Assembly: GCF_010915705.1 (NCBI RefSeq)
Contig: NZ_JAAIKE010000013.1
Span: forward strand, 1 to 56,381
Source of the DNA: Pseudotabrizicola algicola
GTDB lineage: Bacteria; Pseudomonadota; Alphaproteobacteria; Rhodobacterales; Rhodobacteraceae
Reading direction: 5' to 3'
Length of the DNA stretch: 56,381 nucleotides
Shown: piece by piece, positions 48,947 through 56,381 of the stretch
Layout of the letters: each line of letters starts with the position of its first letter
Position numbering within the stretch: position 1 is the first letter of the stretch
Notes under the pieces: model-generated
Told to the model about the DNA's origin: nothing
Databases searched by the model: none
Seen by the model: the letters and a program-made list of their open reading frames with translations, nothing else
Made by a program: the position numbers and the translations under genes

Positions 48947-49675
48947 TCAGGACGAAGGTCCAAATCTAGCTGTCAGATCAAAGGAGTCACCACGGAATAC
49001 CTGCTTGGCAATCGTCAAGGTTTCGTCACCGCGCCACGTCCTCCTCTCTACCAATAGACAGGGCATGCCGATGCTGATCTCAAGGCAGCGGGCCGTCAGC
49101 GGATCGGCGGCGATTGCTGCAATCCGATGTTCGGCTTCTGTCCAGGGCACATGTCCCAGCAACCAAGGTCCGGGCGGTTCGGTTCGAAAATCCGCCTCTG
49201 CTGCACCGGGCACAGCATCGAGAAAGATGTGCCGGTCCTCGATAAGAACGGGACTGTCATCTGCGTGATGGATAGAGCGGACGAAGCGGCTTTGGCCCAA
49301 ATGATGTCCTTCGGACCCCAAATGCACGCAGCAGGGCGGGCGCAGTTCATCGAGGACGGCTTGATAGCCATAGCGGGCCCCGCGCGCCTCGATGTTGGCG
49401 CGAATGTCTGGGATCGTCAGCACACCTGCGTGCATCTTTGGCCGGGCGACGCTGGTGCCCGCGCGGCGATTGCGGATGATCAGTCCTGTTGCTGCAAGTG
49501 AGGCCATCGCCTTGTTCACCGTCATCCGTGAACAGCTATAGCGGGCCATCATTTCCGTTTCCGTCGGAAGACGATCGCCCGGCTTTAACTCGCCAGACAG
49601 GATGCGTGCCTCCACCTCGGCCCGAATACGGGCGTGCAAGGTTGCCGGACGTGTATCGGGTGCGTGGTCGTGCAT
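48947..49675 (-). CDS. GntR/HutC-family transcriptional regulator
   Basis: A 242-residue regulator with an N-terminal GntR winged helix (ILSGELKPGDRLPTETEMMA, SRMTVNKAMASL) and a C-terminal UTRA ligand domain. The block PGPWLLGHVPWTEAEHRI is the signature of HutC, the histidine-utilisation repressor that responds to urocanate. No hut genes are nearby; it is the last gene of the nikA-like ABC operon, three bases after the ATPase gene. It may sense histidine or a histidine-like metal ligand and control the operon it belongs to. Confidence 0.85.
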   Translation of the reverse strand: MHDHAPDTRPATLHARIRAEVEARILSGELKPGDRLPTETEMMARYSCSRMTVNKAMASLAATGLIIRNRRAGTSVARPKMHAGVLTIPDIRANIEARGARYGYQAVLDELRPPCCVHLGSEGHHLGQSRFVRSIHHADDSPVLIEDRHIFLDAVPGAAEADFRTEPPGPWLLGHVPWTEAEHRIAAIAADPLTARCLEISIGMPCLLVERRTWRGDETLTIAKQVFRGDSFDLTARFGPSS

Positions 49676-49678
49676 GCG

Positions 49679-50650
49679 TCAGATCATGGCATGAATGTTT
49701 GCGTCGGCAAGGTGGCAGGCCGCAGCTCCACCATGCTGCACGGCCCGAAGGGCAGGCTCCGTTTCGCGGCAGCGTGGTTCGACCACCGGGCAGCGCGTTG
49801 AGAACCGACACCCAGGCGGCGGATTGCGCGGGCTGGGTGGGTCGCCCGCCAGCAGGATGCGCGGACGTGTCGCCTCGATCCGCGGATCGGGCGAGGGAAC
49901 GGCGGATAGAAGCGCCTGACTGTAGGGATGGGCGGGGTCGGCGAAGAGAGCCTTCGCAACCCCTTCCTCGGCGACGCGACCCAGATACATGACGGTAACG
50001 GCCGAACAAACCTCGCGGACGATGGCCAGGTCGTGGGCGACGATGACGATGGTCAGGCCAAGCTGTGCCTGGAGCCGGGCGAAGAGGTTGACGATCTGCG
50101 CTCGGACGGACACGTCCAGCGCCGACAGTGGCTCGTCGCAGATCAGGACCTGTGGCGATAGCGCCAGCGCCCGGGCAATAGACACGCGCTGCCGCTGCCC
50201 ACCTGATAGCGAGCGCGGCAAACGGTCCAGAACCGTTGCCGGCAAGGCCACGAGGTCGAGGAGTTCAGCGACACGCGCCCGGCGGGCTTTCGCATCGCCG
50301 ACGCTGTGGATCTGCAGAGGTTCCTCCAAGGTTTGGCCGACAGTCTGGCGGCGGCTCATGCTGCCGAGCGGGTCCTGGAAGATGAACTGCACGGCGCGAG
50401 CAAAGCCCTTGCGGTCGGATCGCGCCCAGTCGGAACGGTCGCGGCCTAGGATCTGCACTTGCCCCTCAGTGGCACTTTGCAGCCCGATCAGCGCGCGTGC
50501 GAGCGTGGTCTTGCCGCAACCGCTTTCGCCGACGATGCCGTGGAACGCACCTTGCGCGACGGTCAGATCAACGCCATCGACCGCGCGGACGAGGCCTGCA
50601 GCGGTCTGGAAGTGGACCTTGAGGCCCTTGGCGACGATGGCATCAGTCAT
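49679..50650 (-). CDS. ABC importer ATPase, DppF/NikE type
   Basis: A 323-residue nucleotide-binding subunit: Walker A GESGCGKTT, signature SLSGGQRQRV, Walker B VLICDEPLSALD, and the oligo_HPY C-terminal extension (HPYSQALLSA, PPGCRFSTRCP) with several Cys that bind an iron-sulfur cluster in some Dpp/Opp ATPases. The extension is typical of peptide systems, whereas E. coli NikE is shorter. Overlaps the upstream ATPase gene by eight bases. Confidence 0.9.
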   Translation of the reverse strand: MTDAIVAKGLKVHFQTAAGLVRAVDGVDLTVAQGAFHGIVGESGCGKTTLARALIGLQSATEGQVQILGRDRSDWARSDRKGFARAVQFIFQDPLGSMSRRQTVGQTLEEPLQIHSVGDAKARRARVAELLDLVALPATVLDRLPRSLSGGQRQRVSIARALALSPQVLICDEPLSALDVSVRAQIVNLFARLQAQLGLTIVIVAHDLAIVREVCSAVTVMYLGRVAEEGVAKALFADPAHPYSQALLSAVPSPDPRIEATRPRILLAGDPPSPRNPPPGCRFSTRCPVVEPRCRETEPALRAVQHGGAAACHLADANIHAMI

Positions 50651-51665
50651 GGGTCACAATCCCCTCGGCAGCCATGACAACGGGACAGGCGACGCGATGT
50701 GGCACCGGGCCTGCGCCCACCTTGACCAGCGGTGGGCGGTGGGTTCGGCACTGGGGCTGGACCAGTTCGCAGCGGTCGGCAAAGCGGCAACCGGGTTCCA
50801 GCTGCGCTTGGTTGGGCGGAATGCCGGGGATTTCCTTCGTGCCCGTCGCGTTGTTGCTGCGGAAGTCGGGGACCGAGGCGAGAAGGCCGCGGGTGTACGG
50901 ATGCACGGGTGCAGTCAGCACGTCGATGGCGCTGCCCTCCTCGGCCACCTGGCCTGCATAAAGCACAGCCACGCGGTCGGCGAGCACCGACACTGCGCCA
51001 ATGTCATGGGTGATCAGAATCACTGCGATGCCGTCTTCCTTCTGGATCTGGCGGATCAGGGCAAGAATCTGCGCCTGCACCGTGGCATCCAATGCCGTGG
51101 TCGGCTCATCTGCGATCAGCACGCGGGGGCGGGCGGCGAGCGCAAGGGCAATCATCGCGCGTTGCAGCATCCCGCCGGACAGTTCGTGCGGGTAGCGATC
51201 ATAGCGGTCTTCCGGGTCAGGGATGCCGGAACGTGCCAGCAGCGAGACGGCTTCCTTCTTCGCCTCCTCCGCCGACAGTCCTGCAAAGCGGCGGGCCTGC
51301 TCGGCCAACTGCGGGCCGATCTTGAGCATCGGGTTCAGGGCTGACATCGGGTCTTGAAAGATCACGCCAAAGAAACCGCCGCGCAGCCGGCTGAGGTCGG
51401 TGGGCGACATGGAAAGAATGTCCTTCCCGTCCGCCCGTGCAGTTCCGCGCAGGTCGACTGCAACGCCTTCAGGCAGGAGTCCCAACGGCCCCAGGGTCAT
51501 CACCGTCTTGCCCGAGCCGCTCTCACCGACAATCGCCAGTGTCTCTCCCGGAGCCACATAAAACCCCGCCCCATCCACGGCGCGGACCGACACTGTCGGT
51601 GTGTAAAGGTCGATCACCAGCCCTTCGACCTCGTAGATCGGCCCATTCTGGCTATGCCGGCTCAT
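50643..51665 (-). CDS. ABC importer ATPase, DppD/NikD type
   Basis: A 340-residue ATPase: Walker A GESGSGKT, signature ELSGGMLQRAMIA, Walker B VLIADEPTTALD, then the oligo_HPY tail (HPYTRGLLASVPDF, EPGCRFADRCELVQPQCR). Pairs with the next gene's product to drive uptake. ATGA overlap with the permease gene upstream. Confidence 0.9.
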   Translation of the reverse strand: MSRHSQNGPIYEVEGLVIDLYTPTVSVRAVDGAGFYVAPGETLAIVGESGSGKTVMTLGPLGLLPEGVAVDLRGTARADGKDILSMSPTDLSRLRGGFFGVIFQDPMSALNPMLKIGPQLAEQARRFAGLSAEEAKKEAVSLLARSGIPDPEDRYDRYPHELSGGMLQRAMIALALAARPRVLIADEPTTALDATVQAQILALIRQIQKEDGIAVILITHDIGAVSVLADRVAVLYAGQVAEEGSAIDVLTAPVHPYTRGLLASVPDFRSNNATGTKEIPGIPPNQAQLEPGCRFADRCELVQPQCRTHRPPLVKVGAGPVPHRVACPVVMAAEGIVTHD

Positions 51666-52555
51666 GCCTCCACCTCTTTCCGGGCAGCTTCTTCGGCAGC
51701 GCGGGCGGCCTTCTTGCGGGCAAGGAAGCGTCCTCGCACAGCGCGGGGCACCTTCTGCAGGGCGAAGGCCTCACCCAGCAGGTTGAAGCTGACGACAACG
51801 GCGGTCAGCGCCAAGCCCGGTATGATCACCAGCGCCGGGTTCTCTTCGATATAGGACATGCCATCGACCAGCATCTGGCCCCACTCGGGCGTGGGCGGAG
51901 CGACGCCAAGACCCAGGAACGAGAGCGTGGCAATTGCCAGCACCAGCGCACCCGCATCGGCGCTGGCATAGACCACAACCAGCCCCAGAACATGCGGCAG
52001 GATGTGGCGCGTGAAGATCCAGATATGCGACGCCCCCATCACGCGGGCAGCCTCGATATAGGGCTGCTGAAGTTCGGCTACCACGACCGCACGACTCATG
52101 CGGGCGTAGTTCGCCCACCAAGCCAGCGTCAGGGCGACTATCATCTTCCAGTAGTCGCTCATCCAACTGAAATTCTCGCCCGCGAACACGCCCATCAGCG
52201 CAAGGGCGATGACCAGCGACGGCAGCGCCAGTGCGATATCGATGACCGAGATCAGCACCAGTTCCGTCTTGCCGCCGACATACCCGGCAAAGGACCCGAT
52301 CACGACGCCAATCGCCAGCGCCGCCATCAGAACGAAGGCCATCGCCACAAGCGAGGTGCGCGCGCCGCCGATGATGCGGCTGAACATGTCGCGGCCAAGA
52401 TAGTCGGTGCCCAGCCAGTGCGCGCCGGATGGCCCCTGCAGAAGCGCGCCGTAGTCCTGCGCGGCGGGGTCATGGGTCATGATCCAGGGCGAGAAGATGC
52501 CGATCAGGACGAAGATGACTGCGGGGGCAAGGATCGCCCAGGGCCAGTTTTTCAT
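51662..52555 (-). CDS. ABC importer permease, DppC/NikC type
   Basis: A 297-residue inner-membrane permease with six helices and the EAA loop (YIEAARVMGASHIWIFTRHI). The N-terminal GTDYLGRDMFSRIIGGART is the conserved start of the DppC/OppC/NikC fold. The C-terminal 35 residues are basic and Ala/Lys/Glu-rich (RFLARKKAARAAEEA), longer than usual. Overlaps nikB by four bases. Confidence 0.9.
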   Translation of the reverse strand: MKNWPWAILAPAVIFVLIGIFSPWIMTHDPAAQDYGALLQGPSGAHWLGTDYLGRDMFSRIIGGARTSLVAMAFVLMAALAIGVVIGSFAGYVGGKTELVLISVIDIALALPSLVIALALMGVFAGENFSWMSDYWKMIVALTLAWWANYARMSRAVVVAELQQPYIEAARVMGASHIWIFTRHILPHVLGLVVVYASADAGALVLAIATLSFLGLGVAPPTPEWGQMLVDGMSYIEENPALVIIPGLALTAVVVSFNLLGEAFALQKVPRAVRGRFLARKKAARAAEEAARKEVEA

Positions 52556-53493
52556 GCTTTTCTCGGTCTCCGCAGACGGGGATCGGCGAGCATCGCTAGA
52601 AGGTCGACGAGCAAATTGATCGAGACAAAGAACACCACGAACAGCGTCAGGATCGCCTGCATCCCGATGAAATCCCGAAACCGGATCGCCTCGATGAAGA
52701 AGGCGCCGACGCCGTTCAGGCCGAACACCCGCTCGACCACAATCGCGCCGATGATCATCAGCGTGAACTGCGCGCCGAAGGTGGTCATGTAGGGGATAGC
52801 GATGTTTGGCAGAGCTTCACGCAGCAAGACCGCGCTGCGGGTCAGGCCCTTGGCAAAACCCGTGGTGGCGAAGGGGCGCGACATGGTGTCTTGCATATTC
52901 ACGCGCACGACGCGCGCCAACACCGAAGCCGGGAAGAGCGCGATGGTGATCCAGGGCAGCAGCCAGGAGGTCAGGCCGGCTACACCGAAGGTCGGCACCA
53001 TCCCGAGCCAGACCGAGAACACGATCACCAGCATAGCCGCAAAAAAGAAGTTCGGGGTCGAGGCCCCGACCAGCGCCAACCCGTGCAGCACCCGGTCAAC
53101 AATGCCGCCGTTCGACGCAGCCCCGGCGATGCCCATCGCCAAGGACAAAACCAGCGCCAGAACCCCACCGCCCGCCAACAGCGCGAGCGTCATCGGAATA
53201 CGCTCGGCGAATTCCTCGGCCATCGGCTTGCCAGTTCGCAGACTGACTCCGAAATCCCCGGTCAAGGCATCCCCTAGCCAGCGCGCATAGCGCACAGGCA
53301 GGGGATCGTTCAGGCCGAGATCATCGGCGATCTTGGCGATCATCTCGCCATCTGCGCCCGCACCCGCTGCCCGTTCAGCGATCAGGGCTGCCACGTTTCC
53401 GGGGGCGGCTGTAACCAGCCAAAAGGTCAGCGCCGTCGCCGCCAGCATCAGAAGGAGGGCAAGCCCCACCCGCCGCATGAACATGCGTTGCAT
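52552..53493 (-). CDS. ABC importer permease, DppB/NikB type
   Basis: A 313-residue permease: MQRMFMRRVGLALLLMLAAT start with six helices, the DPLPVRYARWLGDALTGDFG segment and an EAA-like loop near the C-terminus (GFAKGLTRSAVLLREALPN). It forms the translocation pore with the NikC-like subunit. The 24 bases between it and the binding protein gene contain AAGGAGG before its ATG. Confidence 0.9.
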   Translation of the reverse strand: MQRMFMRRVGLALLLMLAATALTFWLVTAAPGNVAALIAERAAGAGADGEMIAKIADDLGLNDPLPVRYARWLGDALTGDFGVSLRTGKPMAEEFAERIPMTLALLAGGGVLALVLSLAMGIAGAASNGGIVDRVLHGLALVGASTPNFFFAAMLVIVFSVWLGMVPTFGVAGLTSWLLPWITIALFPASVLARVVRVNMQDTMSRPFATTGFAKGLTRSAVLLREALPNIAIPYMTTFGAQFTLMIIGAIVVERVFGLNGVGAFFIEAIRFRDFIGMQAILTLFVVFFVSINLLVDLLAMLADPRLRRPRKA

Positions 53494-53517
53494 CGAAGTC
53501 GCCCTCCTTGGGTCAGG

Positions 53518-55065
53518 TCAACCCAGCGTGATGCCTTTGAACGGCAGGTCATAGTCCGTGGCCGGCAGGGTGAAACCTTTCACCCGCGGGTTCACGGCCC
53601 ACAGCCGCTGCGTCACCACCAGCGGGCAGGCCGCCGTGTTGTCTCGCAACCAATCGTAGACCGCCTGCATCGCGCCTTCGCGGGCATCACCGCCGGTCTC
53701 CAGCGCGGTCGCCACCAGTGCATCCAGATCGGGGTGAACATAGATCTTGCCATCCGGCCCGGTGTCCGACGCGGTTACGAAGGACGCTCCAAGCGAACCA
53801 TGCGGATCGTAAGGCGCGCCGTAGGTGGCGAAGAAGGTCAGGTCATAGTCGAAGTTCGGGCGACGCTCGTGCATTGTGGCGTTGTCGACCGTCTCGATGT
53901 TGGTCTTGACGCCCACCTCCATCAACATGCCCTGGATCATCTCGGCAATGCGGCGAGACCCCGGGAAGGATTCCTCCGAAACGAGGAAAGCGATCTCCAG
54001 CGCCGCCCCGTCCTTTGTCCAGCCCGAAGCGTCACCCGTCCAGCCGCCTGCCGTCAGCGCGGCCTGCGCAGCGGCCACATCGCGCGCCGGGACTGGAGTG
54101 CGCGCTCCAGCAGTCGGCACCGTGGTCGGGAAGATGTCTGCGGTCGGGTCCGCATAGCCTTCGAATAGAACGGTCGCCACGGCAGCACGGTCAATGCCGA
54201 GGAAGATCGCATCACGCACGGCCTTGTCCTGCATCATCGGCGACTTTGGCGAAAAGCCGAGGATCGTCGTCGCCGTGCCCGGCTCGGCCACGATGGTCAT
54301 GCCTTCGCCCTCCAGCGCCTTGGCGCGGCGCGGCGACAGGGCCGCGACCCAGTCGCCGCCGATCACGTCCAGCTCGCCAGCGCGCAGCGCGTTGGCGCGA
54401 GCCAGTTCGTCCGGCACCACTTTCAGTTCCATCCGGCCAAAGGCGGGCTTTTCGCCCCAGTAGGCGTCGTTGCGCACAAGAACCGTCTCGGTAGAGGAGT
54501 AGCTCTCCACGATCCACGGCCCAGTGCCAATCGGCTGGCCCGCCGCCGCCTTTGGCGACAGGAAGCGGACCGGGCGCACGATTGTGAGTTCCAAAAGTGC
54601 CGCCGGAACTGGACGCTTCAGCTTGACGGTGATCTTGTTCGGCGCGTCGATGGTGATGTTGTCATAGGCATCAGCAATCCCGATCCACGAGAAATCAGCC
54701 ACTCCCATCCAACGTTTCAGGTTCCATTCGGCTGCAGTTGCATCAAACGGGGTGCCATCCGTGAAGCTGACACCCTCGCGAAGATCAAAGCTGATTGACA
54801 ACCCATCCTCCGCAATCTTCCAGGCCGTCGCCAGACCCGGCTCCAGCGCGCCGCCGGGGCCATAATGGATCAGCGCGTCGAATACGGCAGAGTAAGAGGA
54901 GAGCGTCGAGACGTTCTGCAACAGGTCAAGATCGCCCGTCTCGCCCGCGATGGCGACGCGCAGCGTGTCGGCATGGCCATCGGCAAACGCGATCCGGGGT
55001 AGGAAGGTAAGAAAGGACAGCCCTGCCGTTGTGGCAAGGAATGAGCGGCGATCGAGTTTGAGCAT
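53518..55065 (-). CDS. NikA-like periplasmic substrate-binding protein (SBP family 5)
   Basis: A 515-residue exported protein (signal with DRRSFLATTAGLSFL). Features of the nickel-binding NikA are visible: RPVRFLSPKAAAGQPIGTG then GPWIVESYSS, VRNDAYWGEKPAFGRME, ATYGAPYDPHGSLGA, and a C-terminal TDYDLPFKGI comparable with the NikA end. NikA binds Ni(II) as the Ni-(L-His)2 complex. Peptide, glutathione or opine ligands remain possible because the ATPases look Dpp-like. Nickel is favoured by the surrounding hupE and dmeRF genes. Confidence 0.82.
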   Translation of the reverse strand: MLKLDRRSFLATTAGLSFLTFLPRIAFADGHADTLRVAIAGETGDLDLLQNVSTLSSYSAVFDALIHYGPGGALEPGLATAWKIAEDGLSISFDLREGVSFTDGTPFDATAAEWNLKRWMGVADFSWIGIADAYDNITIDAPNKITVKLKRPVPAALLELTIVRPVRFLSPKAAAGQPIGTGPWIVESYSSTETVLVRNDAYWGEKPAFGRMELKVVPDELARANALRAGELDVIGGDWVAALSPRRAKALEGEGMTIVAEPGTATTILGFSPKSPMMQDKAVRDAIFLGIDRAAVATVLFEGYADPTADIFPTTVPTAGARTPVPARDVAAAQAALTAGGWTGDASGWTKDGAALEIAFLVSEESFPGSRRIAEMIQGMLMEVGVKTNIETVDNATMHERRPNFDYDLTFFATYGAPYDPHGSLGASFVTASDTGPDGKIYVHPDLDALVATALETGGDAREGAMQAVYDWLRDNTAACPLVVTQRLWAVNPRVKGFTLPATDYDLPFKGITLG

Positions 55066-55112
55066 GGCTTACCCCTGTTGGTTGGCTTTTGGTGAAGCCT
55101 AGCAGGGCGATC

Positions 55113-55141
55113 AATAATGTATAGATAAAAAAGCTGGGCAA
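55113..55141 (-). promoter_or_regulatory. Promoter of the nikA-like operon with a candidate HutC site
   Basis: On the minus strand TTGCCC (55141-55136), a 17-bp spacer and ATTATT (55118-55113), about 50 bp before the gene. TGTATAGATA (55118-55127 on the plus strand) lies between the two elements and resembles HutC recognition sequences built on TGTATA. The remaining 210-bp gap up to the next gene shows nothing else definite. Confidence 0.45.
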
Positions 55142-55276
55142 AGTTCATGTGAGCATAGCCAGAGCCAAGGCCGCCAAATAAACCGGCATCAGCCTGTGAT
55201 TGCCGCGCACTACAGCACGAAAACAACAGTTTCTGATTGCTTGACGACCAAACCAAGGAGAAAGACACCAGTCTGT

Positions 55277-56275
55277 TCAACAGTGTACGGCACGCCACAT
55301 CCGAAAGCGACCCTGCCCAGTCACCTCGCGGATGAGACCCCGCGCTTCCATCCATATGAGGTTGCGCTGGACAGCGGCTCGGCTTGCACCCGTCAGCGCT
55401 GCGGCCATTGGGGCTGAAACGAAGGTCCACTCGACCAGCACCGCGCGCAGCGCCGGTGGGGTCTTCCCCGAAAGCGGCGCCATCTCGACCTCTGCCCGGG
55501 AAGCCCAGGCCTCGATATCGTCCATGTGCCGCATCGCGGTCAGGCATGCCGATTCCATGCCGTCAAGCCACCGCGCCAGACGGTCAGCTGGTGGACCACC
55601 CGCTCGTAACCCCGCTGCCCCGCCCATGGCCAGAGGCGCAAAGACTGCCCCCCTCCCTTCGCTGGCGGCAATCCGCGCCGCCGTGACCGCCGCTTCTATC
55701 CAGTCGCCATGTTGCCCAAGGCCCGCCAAGTTCCACAGGTGAAAGCCCAAGCAGGCGCGCGTGATCGGGTGCAGATCGTTGGCTTGCAACATGAGATCGA
55801 GCCAACCGCCCGCGCGATCTGCGAAGGGCTCAGCCTCATCCGCCAAGTTCTCGGGGTCACGACGGTCGACGAAGGCGGCCAGGTCCACTTCAGGCCTTGG
55901 CCCGCCCGTCAGCCGCCGCACCGCCCATCCAGCACGTGCCATCGCGGCAGTGTCGTCTTGAACTCCAGACAGGCGCATGGAAATCCAGAGCGCCAGCCGA
56001 TCCGACCCGATGCGATCGCCTACGAACCAGCTAAGGTCAGCCGCCTCGATCAAGGCGAGCCTGTGCCGCCAGCCCTCCGGCCCGCGCTTCAGCCGCTCGT
56101 CCAGCGCACCGAGACGACCCGCGACGCGGGCGAGCCGTGCTGCGCAGCCCGCCTCGGCCCTCTGCCATCCGTAGAGAACCGCGGTCTCGCGGGGTTCTGC
56201 ACGTGGCTCGGGCGGCAGATCGACGGGCTCCTCCTCGATCGGACCGGGCAAGAACCACTGTCGCTTTTCCTTCAC
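55277..56275 (-). CDS. Plasmid-type winged-helix protein (DUF1612/RHE_PE00001-like)
   Basis: A 332-residue protein starting at a GTG at 56275. It is helical and Arg/Ala-rich, with an N-terminal block LDERLKRGPEGWRHRLALIE, and ends in a winged helix (SAPMAAALTGASRAAVQRNL, ARGLIREVTGQGRFRMWRA). The design (LDERL block, long helical body, C-terminal HTH with a TGQGRFR wing) recalls the DUF1612/RHE_PE00001 proteins common on rhizobial and Rhodobacterales plasmids, whose role is unknown. A degenerate relative of its C-terminus lies at 42887-43159. Family assignment is tentative. Confidence 0.6.
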   Translation of the reverse strand: MKEKRQWFLPGPIEEEPVDLPPEPRAEPRETAVLYGWQRAEAGCAARLARVAGRLGALDERLKRGPEGWRHRLALIEAADLSWFVGDRIGSDRLALWISMRLSGVQDDTAAMARAGWAVRRLTGGPRPEVDLAAFVDRRDPENLADEAEPFADRAGGWLDLMLQANDLHPITRACLGFHLWNLAGLGQHGDWIEAAVTAARIAASEGRGAVFAPLAMGGAAGLRAGGPPADRLARWLDGMESACLTAMRHMDDIEAWASRAEVEMAPLSGKTPPALRAVLVEWTFVSAPMAAALTGASRAAVQRNLIWMEARGLIREVTGQGRFRMWRAVHC

Positions 56276-56381
56276 GATTTCACTGCGTGGTTTTCACATG
56301 ATTTCCGCAAGGTACCTCCGGAAGTGGCGCGGGTTTCTGCTTTGCGATTTCAATTTCATTATGGACTTCAATAGGTTTTGA

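Noticed and set aside
49989-51344. Plus-strand frame of about 450 codons across the ABC ATPase genes, and a similar one at 51437-52792
   Set aside because: Both are antisense to ATPase and permease genes with intact Walker and EAA motifs; long open antisense frames are expected at this GC content.
1-56381. CRISPR arrays, tRNA or rRNA genes, complete insertion sequences, repABC-type replication genes
   Set aside because: No regularly spaced repeats, no cloverleaf or rRNA-like segments and no transposase or RepA/B/C-like protein could be found by reading both strands.

Overview
The window is GC-rich DNA from an alphaproteobacterium, most likely of the Rhodobacteraceae (Roseobacter/Paracoccus/Rhodobacter relatives). 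This rests on codon use, on lipoprotein and hypothetical families typical of that group, and on a cutF-cutO type copper locus like that of Rhodobacter capsulatus. It reads as an accessory metal-resistance island on a plasmid or genomic island. I see no rRNA, tRNA, CRISPR array or complete insertion sequence.

Layout. 1-5.4 kb is a mobile-type flank: a gene fragment, a complete AbiEi/AbiEii toxin-antitoxin pair with a palindromic operator, truncated or unknown small genes, two exported proteins and a winged-helix protein. 5.4-10.4 kb is a Zn/Cd/Pb module: a divalent-metal MerR regulator facing a ZntA-type ATPase operon that continues into a methyltransferase-like membrane protein, lspA, dsbB and dsbA. 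10.4-12.3 kb is mntR/mntH. 12.3-35.5 kb is an unusual copper and envelope region: ccdA, four L,D-transpeptidases, lnt, two Sco proteins around a PCuAC chaperone, an M23 peptidase, two DUF411 proteins, a multicopper oxidase, thiol-disulfide proteins, and a nine-gene operon that mixes cytochromes, a heme-b membrane protein and a PBP2. 35.5-41.5 kb holds the classical copper efflux genes: a CopB-type ATPase, a DUF305 protein and copZ on one strand, and copA-cueR on the other. 41.5-55 kb is cobalt/nickel: a B12 riboswitch with cbtBA, a membrane-anchor protein, hupE, dmeR-dmeF, an NreB-like MFS pump, a YqaA-family protein, and a nikA-like ABC importer with a HutC/GntR regulator. 55.3-56.3 kb is a plasmid-type winged-helix protein; a degenerate paralogous fragment lies at 42.9-43.2 kb.

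How it works together. Two MerR-family regulators are encoded, with two distinct operator classes. CueR-type boxes precede copZ, copA and the nine-gene L,D-transpeptidase/cytochrome/PBP2 operon. Five near-identical PbrR/CadR-type boxes, each with a 19-bp spacer, precede zntA, ccdA, lnt, sco and a DsbA-like gene. This suggests that one divalent-metal sensor controls lipoprotein maturation and periplasmic thiol chemistry as well as efflux. Copper is known to inhibit L,D-transpeptidases, so the repeated cell-wall enzymes may be a repair or bypass arm of metal resistance.

The most novel signal is a set of four small exported proteins ending in a PPPR- or PPR-type tail, each immediately upstream of an envelope or transport gene (multicopper oxidase, L,D-transpeptidase, cytochrome c', HupE). 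One matches CutF of R. capsulatus, whose translation controls its downstream gene. At 33,484-33,537 the end of the leader reading frame can base-pair with the whole Shine-Dalgarno region of the next gene. The layout suggests a general mechanism, with metal ligands in the leader (Cys pairs for copper, His-rich for nickel/cobalt) matched to the gene controlled.
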